Assembly (NCBI RefSeq): GCF_900188435.1
Contig: NZ_FYFA01000002.1
Span: forward strand, 558,001 to 622,000
DNA length: 64,000 nt
From: Marinobacter sp. es.048
Lineage (GTDB): Bacteria > Pseudomonadota > Gammaproteobacteria > Pseudomonadales > Oleiphilaceae
Direction of reading: 5' to 3'
The notes under the pieces are model-generated. The model searched no databases. It worked only from the letters and a program-made list of their open reading frames with translations, and was not told where the DNA came from. Positions 17,796 to 27,702 of this stretch are shown here, one piece after another. Numbering within the stretch: position 1 is the stretch's first letter; each line of letters opens with the position of its first letter. A program made the translations under genes and the position numbers.

Positions 17796-17889
17796 GTAGG
17801 TCGGATTAGCGCAGCGTAATCCGACAAATCAGTTGAATCCCAGTTTCGCAATATCCCGCGTCGGATTACGCTGCGCTAATCCGACCTAC
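17796..17889 (+). repeat. REP-like palindromic repeat pair (inverted), locus B
   Basis: Two units of the GTAGGTCGGATTA family face each other at 17796-17826 and 17860-17889, about 90 bases from the long-hairpin element. Here the central bases are GCGCAGC in the left unit and the complement GCTGCGC in the right, instead of GCGAAGC/GCTTCGC at locus A. The two units of a locus therefore match each other better than they match the other locus. Confidence 0.85.
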
Positions 17890-17993
17890 ACCCGCCTTTG
17901 TTTTTCAGGAAAAGGCGGTCAACTGAAAGGTCCAAACGGGACAGCTGGCACCATTACTCAAAGGCTAGGTCAGGATTCGAGGGCCGGACAGAG

Positions 17994-18710
17994 CTAGAGC
18001 CCTATCATCTCTGAGTGAATAGCCTCCAGGGCAGCCAGCGGGTCAGTTGCCTGGGTAATCGGACGGCCGATCACCAGGTAGTCGGAACCGGCTTTGAGGG
18101 CATCGGTGGGAGTCATGATGCGCTGCTGATCGCCTTTGTCAGCAGTCAACGGACGGATACCCGGTGTGATCAGCTTGAAGTCGGCGCCCTGCTCAGCTTT
18201 GAGCTTCGGTGCCTCTTGCGCGGAGCAGACGACGCCATCGAGGCCGCAGTTTTTGGTGAGGGTTGCCAGGCGGGACACCTGGGCTTCCGGGGAATCGGGG
18301 ATGCCGATACCGGCGAGGTCGTCGGCGTTCATGCTGGTGAGGACCGTGACGGCGATCAACAGCGGGCGATCCGCACCAAAAGTTTCCAGGCGTTCCCGGC
18401 AGGCGGTCATCATTTTCTCGCCGCCAGAGGCGTGCACATTGACCATCCAGACACCGAGATCGGCTGCAGCCGCAACGGCTGCTGACGTGGTGTTCGGGAT
18501 GTCATGAAACTTCAGGTCCAGGAATACGTCGAATCCACGCTTCTGAAGTCCTTCCACCAATTGCGGGCCGGAGCGGGTGAACAGTTCCTTGCCCACTTTC
18601 AGGCGGCATTTGCTCGGGTCCAGTTTGTCGACCAGCTCAAGGGCAGGATTCTGGGAAGGAAAATCGAGGGCGACGATGATCTTGGGATCGTTAGCGGTTT
18701 GCACGTTCAC
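17994..18710 (-). CDS. pyrF: Orotidine 5'-phosphate decarboxylase
   Basis: A 238-residue TIM-barrel enzyme that converts OMP to UMP in the last step of pyrimidine synthesis. The catalytic Asp-x-Lys-x-x-Asp array is seen in [13 protein letters not shown], the first strand is [10 protein letters not shown], and the phosphate-binding end is [11 protein letters not shown]. It is the last gene of the minus-strand block that begins at gyrA, just after lapB, as in pseudomonads and Escherichia coli (lapAB-pyrF). Confidence 0.96.
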   Translation of the reverse strand: MNVQTANDPKIIVALDFPSQNPALELVDKLDPSKCRLKVGKELFTRSGPQLVEGLQKRGFDVFLDLKFHDIPNTTSAAVAAAADLGVWMVNVHASGGEKMMTACRERLETFGADRPLLIAVTVLTSMNADDLAGIGIPDSPEAQVSRLATLTKNCGLDGVVCSAQEAPKLKAEQGADFKLITPGIRPLTADKGDQQRIMTPTDALKAGSDYLVIGRPITQATDPLAALEAIHSEMIGL

Positions 18711-18736
18711 TTATCCTGCAGAAATTCGGTAAAGGT

Positions 18737-19906
18737 TTATTCGGCTTCAACACCCTGGATCGGGCGTACGGTTTCCCATTGCTTGCAGCTTGGGCAAAGC
18801 CAGTGCAGCTGACGGCCAGAGAAACCACAGCTGACACAGCGGTAGACGGGACGATTGGCGAGAATCAGGTGGCCAATACGGCTCACCAGCCTGCCCTCAT
18901 CAGTGGTCATGCCCTTTTCATAGCCGGCCATTTCCACCAGCCTGAGCAAGCCACGGACGCTCGGGCGCGTTTCCAGTTCCTTTCTGAGCAAGTCGATCGC
19001 TCCCGGTCGTCCCGAGGCGCGCTCAACGGATTCCACCAGGGCCAGCAGCAAACTGGTACTCGGATAGCTTTCGTAGAGCTTGCGCAGCTTTTTAGCCAGC
19101 CGACCAATGTCACCGTGTTCGTGCTCGAGCTTCATCAAGCGGTCGATCGCTTCCGGCCCGAACTCGGGGTTCTGGTCAAACACTTTCAGGCACTGGTTGC
19201 CAGCCTCTCGATAACTGCCCTGACGAACCAGCAGCTTCATCAGAATCAGGTTAGCCCGAACACAGGAGCGATCGTATTCGAGCGCTTCCTTGGCCAGCTT
19301 CTGGGCGGCCCATCGGTCGTCCTGCTTCAAAGACTCTTCAGACAGCTCGCAAGTCAGGTAGGCGAGAACCTTGAACATGGCCGGGTCGGCATCGCCTCGG
19401 GTCAGGGTTCGTGCGACCTCGGCGGCTTTGCCCCATTCCTTCTCTTGCTGATAGAGGTCGATGAGCTGCTGCGAAGAGTGCCGGCCGTACTCCTTGTCGC
19501 CCATCAGCTGGTGCAATAGCGCCTCGGCGCGGTCGAGCAGACCGGCATTGAGGTAATCCCGGGCAAGCTCAAGGGTGACATGTGGCGAGAAACGTGGAGG
19601 CAACTCTGGCCTGGCTAGCAGATTCTGGTGAATCAATATGGCACGGTCCGTTTCACCCTTGTTGCGGAAATGGCTGCCAATGGAGAGGTGCAGGCTGACG
19701 GTGTCCTTGTTGACCGCAAGGGACTGTACGAAATTCTCAACCGCCTGGTCGGAGTAGTTGGTGAACAGGAACTGGAGACGGTCCTTTACCGATTCCTCAT
19801 CGGAAATCGTTTTGCCGGATCGACTGTCACCGCTTCCCAGCCGGCCCACAAGCCAGCCAACGGCGACTGCAACTGTCAGCAGCAGCCACTGTAATACGAT
19901 ATCCAT
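18737..19906 (-). CDS. lapB: Lipopolysaccharide assembly protein LapB
   Basis: A 389-residue inner-membrane protein. An N-terminal membrane anchor (residues 5-22) is followed by tandem TPR helices and a C-terminal rubredoxin-like zinc ribbon, CVSCGFSGRQLHWLCPSCKQW, with paired CxxC motifs. LapB controls LpxC turnover with FtsH and so balances lipopolysaccharide and phospholipid synthesis. Its ATG overlaps the lapA stop by one base (TAATG), indicating coupling. A 26-base gap separates it from pyrF. Confidence 0.94.
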   Translation of the reverse strand: MDIVLQWLLLTVAVAVGWLVGRLGSGDSRSGKTISDEESVKDRLQFLFTNYSDQAVENFVQSLAVNKDTVSLHLSIGSHFRNKGETDRAILIHQNLLARPELPPRFSPHVTLELARDYLNAGLLDRAEALLHQLMGDKEYGRHSSQQLIDLYQQEKEWGKAAEVARTLTRGDADPAMFKVLAYLTCELSEESLKQDDRWAAQKLAKEALEYDRSCVRANLILMKLLVRQGSYREAGNQCLKVFDQNPEFGPEAIDRLMKLEHEHGDIGRLAKKLRKLYESYPSTSLLLALVESVERASGRPGAIDLLRKELETRPSVRGLLRLVEMAGYEKGMTTDEGRLVSRIGHLILANRPVYRCVSCGFSGRQLHWLCPSCKQWETVRPIQGVEAE

Positions 19907-20208
19907 TAAAGAGTCCGGTCGTTCTGGGCCCTGGATTTCTCCAATGCCTGCTCGGCGCGATCAAGTCGTTTCTGAAGGGTTCTCCGGGACACCGAGGTGC
20001 GGACGGTGGCCAGCATGGTCATCAGCACGCCAACGAGGGCGCCGACAACGAATGCCATGATAATCCAGACGGCAACACCATGGGGTTGGGTTTCAAACAG
20101 AAGGAAGTTGAGGGAGACTGCCATTTGATTGTTGAGCGAGAATACCAGTGCCAGCAGAACCAGGACCAAAACCAACAGAATAATAAGGATCTTCTGCAAT
20201 CCTGCCAT
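19906..20208 (-). CDS. lapA: Lipopolysaccharide assembly protein LapA domain protein
   Basis: A 100-residue membrane protein with two hydrophobic segments (about residues 5-25 and 45-68) and a C-terminal charged helix rich in Arg and Glu. This is the LapA (YciS) pattern of a small partner of LapB at the inner membrane. It is coupled to lapB by a one-base overlap and lies downstream of ihfB, the usual order. Confidence 0.92.
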   Translation of the reverse strand: MAGLQKILIILLVLVLVLLALVFSLNNQMAVSLNFLLFETQPHGVAVWIIMAFVVGALVGVLMTMLATVRTSVSRRTLQKRLDRAEQALEKSRAQNDRTL

Positions 20209-20267
20209 AGCAATAGCACTCCCAAAGGGCTTTTATGCCCGAATTATACGCGTTCCCTGAGCAGCTG

Positions 20268-20564
20268 TTAAAAGCCTTTCTTCAAGCTGTCGTTGACCTG
20301 CTCTCTCAATTCTTTGCCGGGCTTGAAATGCGGCACATACTTGGCTGGTAGCTGGACAGCCTCACCGGTTTTCGGATTGCGCCCGGTACGCGCGGCCCGG
20401 TGATGAAGGGAAAAACTGCCAAATCCCCGGATTTCTATTCTCTGACCATCGGCGAGCGACTGGGACATGTGCTCAATGATGGTTTTTACAGCCAGTTCGA
20501 CATCTTTAACGGAGAGCTGAGTCTGCTTGGAAGCAATCAGCTCGACCAGTTCGGACTTCGTCAT
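20268..20564 (-). CDS. ihfB: Integration host factor subunit beta
   Basis: A 98-residue HU/IHF-family DNA-bending protein. The signature [25 protein letters not shown] covers the beta arm with the intercalating proline region, and the N-terminal [14 protein letters not shown] forms the dimer helices. It pairs with IhfA to bend DNA at promoters, replication and recombination sites. It is located between rpsA and lapA, the conserved gammaproteobacterial position, with a strong terminator between it and rpsA. Confidence 0.96.
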   Translation of the reverse strand: MTKSELVELIASKQTQLSVKDVELAVKTIIEHMSQSLADGQRIEIRGFGSFSLHHRAARTGRNPKTGEAVQLPAKYVPHFKPGKELREQVNDSLKKGF

Positions 20565-20650
20565 GAGGCGTTTCCCTCTTTCATTTTTATTCGGCCGTCG
20601 GTTACCGGATTCCCATGACTACCTAGTTTAGCCAAACCAGAAAAAAACAC

Positions 20651-20681
20651 AAAAAAACGGGCTCTTAGAGCCCGTTTTTTT
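20651..20681 (-). terminator. Intrinsic terminator after rpsA
   Basis: The 7-bp stem CGGGCTC/GAGCCCG with loop TTA is extended on both sides by A and T runs of seven bases. It is therefore an efficient-looking, bidirectional terminator. It separates rpsA from ihfB, implying that ihfB needs its own promoter or depends on readthrough. Confidence 0.9.
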
Positions 20682-20697
20682 CATACCAACCGGGATT

Positions 20698-22392
20698 TTA
20701 GTCCTTGTTGGCGTTTTGCTGCTGCATCTGCTCCTTGATGAGATCACCGATGGTGGTCGCACCAGAAGAGGTTTCTGCAGTCTTGGTCCGCACATTTTCC
20801 AGTGCCTGCTTGTCGTCCTCAACATCTTTGGACTTCACAGACAGGTTGATAATGCGGTTCTTGCGGTCGATGCTGATGATCTTCGCTTCAACTTCTTCGC
20901 CTTCCTTCAGCGCGTTGCGTGCGTCTTCAACACGGTCACGGCTGATTTCAGAGGCTTTCAGTACCGCTTCAACTTCGTCGTTGAGGGCGATGGTAGCCGC
21001 CTTGGCATCAACTGCAGACACAGTGCCCTTCACAATGGAGCCCTTGTCGTTCAGCTGAACGAACTCGGCGAACGGATCGCTCTCGAGCTGCTTGATACCC
21101 AGGGAAATACGCTCACGCTCCGGATCAACAGACAGGATAACGGTTTCAACTTCGTCACCCTTCTTGTATTCACGAACCGCTTCTTCGCCAGTCTCGTTCC
21201 AGCTGATGTCAGACAGGTGAACCAGACCGTCGATGCCACCATCCAGACCGATGAAGATACCAAAGTCAGTGATTGACTTGATCTTACCGGAGATGCGGTC
21301 GCCCTTGTTGAAGTTGCTGGAGAAATCTTCCCACGGGTTGGATACACACTGCTTGATACCCAGGGAAATACGACGACGCTCTTCGTCGATATCCAGAATC
21401 ATCACGCCCACTTCGTCGCCTACCTGGACAACCTTGGACGGATGGATGTTCTTGTTGGTCCAGTCCATTTCAGATACGTGAACCAGCCCTTCAACACCTT
21501 CTTCCAGCTCAGCAAAGCAACCGTAGTCAGTCAGGTTGGTAACGCGTGCAGTAACCTTGCTGCCTTCCGGATAACGACCCTTGATATCAACCCAGGGATC
21601 TTCGCCCAGCTGCTTCAGGCCGAGAGAAACACGGTTGCGCTCACGATCGAACTTCAGAACCTTGACGCTGATTTCATCGCCAACATTAACGATTTCGCTC
21701 GGATGCTTGATGCGCTTCCAGGCCATATCGGTAATGTGCAGCAGGCCGTCAACACCGCCCAGATCCACGAACGCGCCGTAGTCTGTCAGGTTCTTGACGA
21801 TACCCTTGATTTCCATACCCTCGGTCAGGGTTTCCAGCAGAGCTTCACGCTCGGCACTGTTCTCAGCTTCCAGAACGGCGCGGCGGGAAACAACCACATT
21901 GTTACGCTTCTGGTCGAGCTTGATAACCTTGAATTCGAGTTCTTTGTTCTCCAGGTGCGCGGTGTCGCGAACCGGACGAACGTCTACCAGCGAGCCAGGC
22001 AGGAAGGCACGGATACCGGCCAGATCGACGGTGAAACCACCCTTGACCTTGCCGTTGATGATACCTTTAACCACTTCCTCAGCTTCGAAGGACTTCTCGA
22101 GTACCTTCCAGGCTTCTGCACGCTTGGCCTTTTCACGGGACAGACGGGTCTCACCGAAGCCGTCTTCAACAGCGTCGAGAGCTACATCGACAACGTCGCC
22201 GATAGCAATTTCCAACTCGCCTTTTTCGTTAAGGAACTGGGAGGCGGGGATAACGCCTTCGGACTTCAGTCCGGCGTTAACGGTGACCCAGTCGTTATCG
22301 ACGTCTACAACGGTTCCCTGGACGATGGAACCCGGTTGCATGTCAATTTCTTTTAGGCTTTCTTCAAAAAGATCCGCAAAGCTCTCGCTCAT
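20698..22392 (-). CDS. rpsA: 30S ribosomal protein S1
   Basis: A 564-residue acidic RNA-binding protein with six S1 (OB-fold) repeats. The later repeats carry clear markers such as [38 protein letters not shown] and [22 protein letters not shown], each about 85 residues apart. S1 recruits mRNA to the 30S subunit. The start at 22392 ([13 protein letters not shown]) follows AGGACTC and is the conserved N terminus; the longer reading to 22455 is not supported. It lies 130 bases after cmk in the conserved order. Confidence 0.96.
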   Translation of the reverse strand: MSESFADLFEESLKEIDMQPGSIVQGTVVDVDNDWVTVNAGLKSEGVIPASQFLNEKGELEIAIGDVVDVALDAVEDGFGETRLSREKAKRAEAWKVLEKSFEAEEVVKGIINGKVKGGFTVDLAGIRAFLPGSLVDVRPVRDTAHLENKELEFKVIKLDQKRNNVVVSRRAVLEAENSAEREALLETLTEGMEIKGIVKNLTDYGAFVDLGGVDGLLHITDMAWKRIKHPSEIVNVGDEISVKVLKFDRERNRVSLGLKQLGEDPWVDIKGRYPEGSKVTARVTNLTDYGCFAELEEGVEGLVHVSEMDWTNKNIHPSKVVQVGDEVGVMILDIDEERRRISLGIKQCVSNPWEDFSSNFNKGDRISGKIKSITDFGIFIGLDGGIDGLVHLSDISWNETGEEAVREYKKGDEVETVILSVDPERERISLGIKQLESDPFAEFVQLNDKGSIVKGTVSAVDAKAATIALNDEVEAVLKASEISRDRVEDARNALKEGEEVEAKIISIDRKNRIINLSVKSKDVEDDKQALENVRTKTAETSSGATTIGDLIKEQMQQQNANKD

Positions 22393-22522
22393 TATGAGTC
22401 CTATATGATCAACGCAAGTGTACTCCGTGCCACCAGCAACACGGTCTGTTAACAAGTTCCGGATTAAGCCTGTGGCTGGCAGATAACGCTACATCCGGCA
22501 TTTCAACGACAAAAAGGTGTAG

Positions 22523-23203
22523 TCAGGTCTGGCCTGCTGCGGCCATACACCTGCCCAACACCTCTTCTATACTCAATCCCGTAGAATCAATGACTTGCGC
22601 ATCATCTGCGGGCTTGAGAGGGGCTGCGGAACGGTTCATATCCCGTTCATCACGAACCCGTATCTCCTCTAAAAGGGCGTTAATATTAACATCGACACCC
22701 GCGTCCTTCAACTGGCTATAGCGCCGCTGGGCCCTCTCCTCGGCACTTGCCGTCAGGAAGATTTTCACCGGTGCATCCGGGAATACCACAGTCCCCATAT
22801 CACGGCCATCGGCCACCAGTCCCGGCGCCTGCCGGAAATCGCGCTGGCGCTGCAAAAGGGCGTCACGGACCGGCTGCATCACAGCCACTTTTGAAGCATT
22901 GTCGCCCGCCGATTCTGTACGTATATCTGCGGTCACGTCCTGCCCTGCCAGAATGACTTTTACCGGCTCGCCTGCCGGCGTGGGCTCAAACGCCACATCC
23001 AGTCCGCCGGCAACTTTTACCAGCCCGTTCTCGTCATCCAGAGACACGCCCTGGCGAACCGCGGCGAGCGCCGTCAGCCGATACAAAGCACCACTATCAA
23101 GCAGGTGCCAGCCCAGCTTTCGGGCCAACATCTGGGTAATCGTGCCTTTGCCGGAACCCCCAGGACCATCCACGGTGATCACCGGTGCACTGCTACCAAC
23201 CAT
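22523..23203 (-). CDS. cmk: Cytidylate kinase
   Basis: A 226-residue kinase that phosphorylates CMP and dCMP. The P-loop is [11 protein letters not shown], the CMP-binding segment is [12 protein letters not shown], and the lid region [23 protein letters not shown] has the expected arginine and aspartate. The start overlaps the stop of tyrA-aroA by one base. It is followed by rpsA, as in Escherichia coli and Pseudomonas. Confidence 0.95.
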   Translation of the reverse strand: MVGSSAPVITVDGPGGSGKGTITQMLARKLGWHLLDSGALYRLTALAAVRQGVSLDDENGLVKVAGGLDVAFEPTPAGEPVKVILAGQDVTADIRTESAGDNASKVAVMQPVRDALLQRQRDFRQAPGLVADGRDMGTVVFPDAPVKIFLTASAEERAQRRYSQLKDAGVDVNINALLEEIRVRDERDMNRSAAPLKPADDAQVIDSTGLSIEEVLGRCMAAAGQT

Positions 23204-25431
23204 TATTCAGCCCCCTCGGCTGAGATATTGATCCCCGTTCCTTGCGCAAGTTCCACAAACCCGGGGAAAGACGTTGCCACGTTGGCACAGTCGGTCACCG
23301 TGATTTCCCCCGCAGTGCGCAGGGATGCGACTGCAAAGGACATCGCGATGCGGTGGTCGCCGTGGCTGTTCACGGTACCGCCACTAATGGTCTGGCCGCC
23401 ATCAATAATAATGCCGTCCGGGGTTACGGTAGTGTCCACGCCCAGTTCGGCAAGGCCATCTGCCATCACCTGGATCCGATCGCTTTCCTTGACCCGAAGC
23501 TCCTCAGCGCCCCGCAGAACCGTTCGGCCTTTGGCGCAAGCTGCAGCAATGAACAGCACCGGGAACTCGTCGATGGCCAGGGGCACCTGATCTTCAGGAA
23601 TATCGATACCCTGCAACTCGGCCGAGCGGACCCGCAGGTCAGCAACCGGCTCGCCACCGATTTCGCGCTCGTCCAGAATCTCGATGCTGGCGCCCATCTG
23701 GTTCAGGATGTTGATCACACCCACCCGGGTCGGGTTCATACCAACGTGCCGAAGGATCAGATCCGAACCCGGGGCAATACTGGCCGCGACCAGGAAAAAC
23801 GCCGACGAAGAAATATCGGCAGGTACATCAATATTGGTGGCCGTCAATTGACCGCCACCACTTACACTGGCCGTCGAGCCATCCCGATGAACGTGGTAGC
23901 CAAAGCCCGCCAGCATGCGCTCGGTGTGATCGCGGGTAGGGGCCGGCTCGGTGACCGACGTACTGCCCTCGGCATAAAGCCCGGCCAGCAGGAGGCACGA
24001 TTTCACCTGGGCACTGGCAACGGGCATTTCATAATGAATACCGGACAGCTTCTGGCCACCACGGATTTTCAGGGGCGGGCGACCACCTTCAGCGGTATCA
24101 ATAACGGCGCCCATCGCCCTGAGCGGATCGGCAACCCGCCCCATCGGGCGGCCAGAGAGACTCGCATCGCCGGTCAGCTCGGAATCAAAGGGCTGGGCCG
24201 CCAGCAATCCTGCAAACAACCGCATGGCCGTTCCGGAGTTCCCCAGATACAATGGTCCCCTTGGGGCCTGCAGCCCGTGCATGCCAACGCCATGGATGCG
24301 AACAAAGCCGTCATCCGGGCCTTCTATGGTCACGCCCATATCCCGGAATGCCTGGAGCGTGGCCAGGCTGTCCTCACCTTCCAGAAATCCTTTCACTTCG
24401 GTTACGCCGTCTGCCAGCGCACCCAGCATTATCGAACGGTGCGACATCGACTTGTCGCCTGGCACCCGGATATCACCGGTAATCGCGCCACCGGGCCGAA
24501 GACGGAACGTCACCTGCTTTTCACTGTTGTTTGTCACGTAAGCCTGTCCTGAGAGCATCTTCGAAAAGTGTTCACGCGCCGCCTTGGCGCGACTGAAAAC
24601 CCGCAACAACGTGGCGCTGTCCTGATTGGCGATGGCAGTACGCAGTTGCTCGAGATCGTGGGTAAAGTGATCAATCACACGCAGAACCGCATCGCGGTTC
24701 GACAGAAAGATATCGTGCCACATCACCGGATCGCTGGCCGCAATCCGGGTAAAGTCCCTGAAGCCACCGGCGGCATAGCGGAAAATATCCATGTTCTCAT
24801 CTTCACCCGCCAGGGTATCAACCAGGGAGAACGCAATGAGGTGCGGCAAGTGGCTTGTGGCTGCCAACACCTCATCGTGATACGCCACCGACATGGTCAG
24901 CACCGTGGCACCGCAGCCCTCCCACAACGCTTTCAACTGAGCAAGGTGCGACTGGCTAACGTCATCAGGCGGCGTAAGAATGACCTTGTGGTTAGCGAAC
25001 AGCTCGGGGTTGGCCGCCCGAATGCCACTCTTCTCCGAACCGGCAATAGGATGGCCGGGAATGATCCGGGGCGACAGGCTGCCGAACACTGCCTCAACAT
25101 CATTCACGAAACTGGACTTGGTGCTACCGACGTCGGTGAGGGTCGCGTCCGCCTCCAATGTCGGACGAATCTGCTCAAGAACCGCGCGGGTTGCCCTTAC
25201 CGGCACAGCCAGCACAACCAGGTCCGCACCCCGGACAGCATCAGACACTGTTGATGCCGCCTGATCGATCACACCCAGCTCTTTGCCGAGCTGCAGCTCC
25301 TCGTCGCGCTGATCGGCTCCAACAACTGTGCCCGCCAGCCCGTTGCGACGGATTGCACAGGCCAGAGAGCCACCAATCAGCCCGAGGCCAATCACAGCTA
25401 CCCGTTTAAACAGAGGCTCGAAAGACGCCAT
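23203..25431 (-). CDS. Fused prephenate dehydrogenase / 3-phosphoshikimate 1-carboxyvinyltransferase (TyrA-AroA)
   Basis: A 742-residue fusion. Residues 1 to about 295 are prephenate dehydrogenase with the NAD-binding [12 protein letters not shown] and the His-containing [12 protein letters not shown]. Residues about 310-742 are EPSP synthase with [35 protein letters not shown] and [15 protein letters not shown]. The first domain makes 4-hydroxyphenylpyruvate and the second makes EPSP in the shikimate pathway. The fusion is known in pseudomonad-like gammaproteobacteria. It lies between hisC (one-base gap) and cmk (overlap), within an aromatic amino-acid operon. Confidence 0.94.
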   Translation of the reverse strand: MASFEPLFKRVAVIGLGLIGGSLACAIRRNGLAGTVVGADQRDEELQLGKELGVIDQAASTVSDAVRGADLVVLAVPVRATRAVLEQIRPTLEADATLTDVGSTKSSFVNDVEAVFGSLSPRIIPGHPIAGSEKSGIRAANPELFANHKVILTPPDDVSQSHLAQLKALWEGCGATVLTMSVAYHDEVLAATSHLPHLIAFSLVDTLAGEDENMDIFRYAAGGFRDFTRIAASDPVMWHDIFLSNRDAVLRVIDHFTHDLEQLRTAIANQDSATLLRVFSRAKAAREHFSKMLSGQAYVTNNSEKQVTFRLRPGGAITGDIRVPGDKSMSHRSIMLGALADGVTEVKGFLEGEDSLATLQAFRDMGVTIEGPDDGFVRIHGVGMHGLQAPRGPLYLGNSGTAMRLFAGLLAAQPFDSELTGDASLSGRPMGRVADPLRAMGAVIDTAEGGRPPLKIRGGQKLSGIHYEMPVASAQVKSCLLLAGLYAEGSTSVTEPAPTRDHTERMLAGFGYHVHRDGSTASVSGGGQLTATNIDVPADISSSAFFLVAASIAPGSDLILRHVGMNPTRVGVINILNQMGASIEILDEREIGGEPVADLRVRSAELQGIDIPEDQVPLAIDEFPVLFIAAACAKGRTVLRGAEELRVKESDRIQVMADGLAELGVDTTVTPDGIIIDGGQTISGGTVNSHGDHRIAMSFAVASLRTAGEITVTDCANVATSFPGFVELAQGTGINISAEGAE

Positions 25432-25432
25432 A

Positions 25433-26557
25433 TCAGTCGCTGAGCCCCGATGCGGTCAGTGACTGGGCCAGAGCGTCGATAAAGCGCTCATTTTCTTCCG
25501 GAAGGCCGACAGACACCCGAAGATGCCGTGGCATGCCATAGCCCGCAATGGGCCGGACTATCACTCCGTGAGCCAGCAGGGACTGGTACACGCCCATGGC
25601 CTGCTCCCCCACTTCCACGGCAACAAAGTTCCCGGCCGACGGGATGTAAGCGAGCCCCATCCGGTCGAATGCCTCCTGCAACTGACGGAGACCGGCCGTA
25701 TTCACATCCCGCGAACGCTGGAGGTAATCCTCATCCTCAAGCACAGCCGTGGCTGCAGACAGGGCAACCGTATCGACGTTAAAGGGCTGGCGCACCCGGT
25801 TCAGAATATCGGCAATGGCCGGCGAGCTGATGCTGTACCCGACCCTCAGGGCCGCGAGCCCCCAGGCTTTGGAAAACGTGCGGCAAACGATGAGATTCGG
25901 GAAGCGGGCCAACAATTCGACCCCGTCCGGGTATTGATCACCGGTCAGGTATTCGCAGTAGGCCTCATCCAGGACTACAAGCACATTCTCCGGAATCTTC
26001 GCCAGGAACGCCTCAATCGCATCCGCTGTGTGAACCGTGCCTGTGGGATTATTGGGGTTGGCAACAAACACCAGGCGAGTGCGATCGGTAACCGCCGCGG
26101 CCATGGCATCCAGATCGTGCCCCCACTCCCGTGCAGGCACAGACACGCCCCCGGCGCCGATGGCCTGGGTCACCAGAGGATAAACGGCAAAAGCATACTG
26201 GGAGAAGACGACGTCGGAGTCTGTATCAGCGAAGCAACGGGTAATCACTTCCAGAACATCGTTGGAGCCGTTGCCAAGGGTAATCTGATCCATCCCAACA
26301 TTCAGACGCTTCGACAACGCCTGTTTCAGATTGAATCCGTTACCATCGGGATACAGACAAAGCTCGGATAACGCTTGGCGCGCCGCCTCAAGGGCCTTTT
26401 CGCTAGGCCCGAGCGGGTTTTCGTTGCTGGCAAGCTTGATGATTTCCGCCGGTTTGAGGCCCAGTTCACGGGCCAGCTCGTCGATCGGCTTGCCCGGCTG
26501 GTAGGGTGAGAGCGCCTGTACGCCGCGAACCGCCAGACTCTGGTAATCAATGGCCAT
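25433..26557 (-). CDS. hisC: Histidinol-phosphate aminotransferase
   Basis: A 374-residue fold-type I PLP enzyme. Markers are IKLASNENPLGPSEKA, LGNGSNDVLEVI, VFVANPNNPTGT, the PLP lysine in CRTFSKAWGLAALRVGY and the late arginine in HLRVSVGLPEEN. In this operon position between pheA and tyrA-aroA it can serve both histidine and aromatic amino-acid synthesis (transamination of phenylpyruvate or prephenate); the dual role is inferred from context. The ATG at 26557 has AGGAC upstream; a TTG at 26584 is rejected. Confidence 0.93.
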   Translation of the reverse strand: MAIDYQSLAVRGVQALSPYQPGKPIDELARELGLKPAEIIKLASNENPLGPSEKALEAARQALSELCLYPDGNGFNLKQALSKRLNVGMDQITLGNGSNDVLEVITRCFADTDSDVVFSQYAFAVYPLVTQAIGAGGVSVPAREWGHDLDAMAAAVTDRTRLVFVANPNNPTGTVHTADAIEAFLAKIPENVLVVLDEAYCEYLTGDQYPDGVELLARFPNLIVCRTFSKAWGLAALRVGYSISSPAIADILNRVRQPFNVDTVALSAATAVLEDEDYLQRSRDVNTAGLRQLQEAFDRMGLAYIPSAGNFVAVEVGEQAMGVYQSLLAHGVIVRPIAGYGMPRHLRVSVGLPEENERFIDALAQSLTASGLSD

Positions 26558-26602
26558 AAATCGTCCTCGACACTCTTTGTTCAAAAACGCAGGTGCGGAT
26601 AC

Positions 26603-27700
26603 TCAAAGCACGCCAATCGGGTAGGAGCCCAGGCGTTTGAGCTCAACTGCCTCTTCGTCCACTTCTGCCAACACTTTCCGGACCTGCTCATCTTCCATGT
26701 GTCCCTCGAAATCGATGTAGAACACGTAGGCCCAGGTACCACTCGGCGAAGGCCGTGTTTCGATTCGGGTCAGGCTGAGGCCATGGCGGTGGAAAGGCTC
26801 TAGGAGCTGATATAGCGCTCCCGGCTTATTGCGCATGGACACCAGGATGGACGACTTGTCGTGACCGCTGGCTGGCACTTCCTCCCGGCCGATGATCAGG
26901 AATCTGGTGGTATTGTCCGGGCGATCCTCAATGCTGTTCGCCAGCTTCTCCAGACCGTAGAGCTCAGCTGCCATATCACCGGCAATGGCGGCCGTGCCCG
27001 GCTCCTCGGCAGCCCGACGGGCGGCTTCGGCATTGCTGGAGACGGTAACCCGCTCAATACCGTAGCGGTGAGTGTCCAACCACTGGCGGCACTGGGCAAA
27101 CGACTGCTGATGGGAATAAATCCGGGTAATTTCCTGGTCGCCGTGCTTCGGACACACCAGCAGGTGATGGTGAATCCGCAACTGAACCTCGCCACAGATC
27201 TTCAGCGGCGAGGACATGAACATATCGAGGGTGTGGTTGATCATACCCTCGGTAGAGTTTTCGACCGGCACCACGCCATAGTGGGCGGCGCCGGATTCAA
27301 CTTCCCGGAAAACCGCATCAATGGCAGGCAATGGCACACTGACTACCGAATGACCGAAATGCTTGAGCGCTGCAGCCTGGGTAAAGGTGCCAATCGGCCC
27401 CAGGAAGGCAATGTGCATGGGCTTTTCCAACGCCAGGCAGGCGGACATGATTTCCCGGAACAGGCGGGCCATTTCCTCGCCGGACAGCGGCCCCGGATTA
27501 TGTTCCTTGATGCGCCTAAGCACCTGGGCTTCCCGCTCGGGGCGGTAGAAAAAGATGTCCTGCCCCGGATTGGCGGTCATTTTGACGTGGGCCACTTCCT
27601 GCGCACAGGCGGCCCTGGCACTGATCAGCTCCATGATCTTCTGATCAATCTGATCGATCTCTTCCCGAAGCTCTCCGAGCCGAACCTGCTCATCACTCAT
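26603..27700 (-). CDS. pheA: Bifunctional chorismate mutase / prephenate dehydratase (P-protein)
   Basis: A 365-residue protein. Residues 1-90 are an AroQ-type chorismate mutase helix bundle (LREEIDQIDQKIMELISARA). Residues 95-275 are prephenate dehydratase with the family Thr-Arg-Phe in DNTTRFLIIGREE. A C-terminal ACT domain has SLTRIETRPSPSGTW, a variant of the ESRP motif that binds phenylalanine for feedback inhibition. It follows serC after two bases and precedes hisC. Confidence 0.95.
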   Translation of the reverse strand: MSDEQVRLGELREEIDQIDQKIMELISARAACAQEVAHVKMTANPGQDIFFYRPEREAQVLRRIKEHNPGPLSGEEMARLFREIMSACLALEKPMHIAFLGPIGTFTQAAALKHFGHSVVSVPLPAIDAVFREVESGAAHYGVVPVENSTEGMINHTLDMFMSSPLKICGEVQLRIHHHLLVCPKHGDQEITRIYSHQQSFAQCRQWLDTHRYGIERVTVSSNAEAARRAAEEPGTAAIAGDMAAELYGLEKLANSIEDRPDNTTRFLIIGREEVPASGHDKSSILVSMRNKPGALYQLLEPFHRHGLSLTRIETRPSPSGTWAYVFYIDFEGHMEDEQVRKVLAEVDEEAVELKRLGSYPIGVL

Positions 27701-27702
27701 GA

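Noticed and set aside
17528-17851. Short frames across the long-hairpin element (60-90 codons)
   Set aside because: They arise from the hairpin and palindromic repeats in several frames on both strands; the two copies of the element would give unrelated arm-encoded residues, arguing against a conserved protein.
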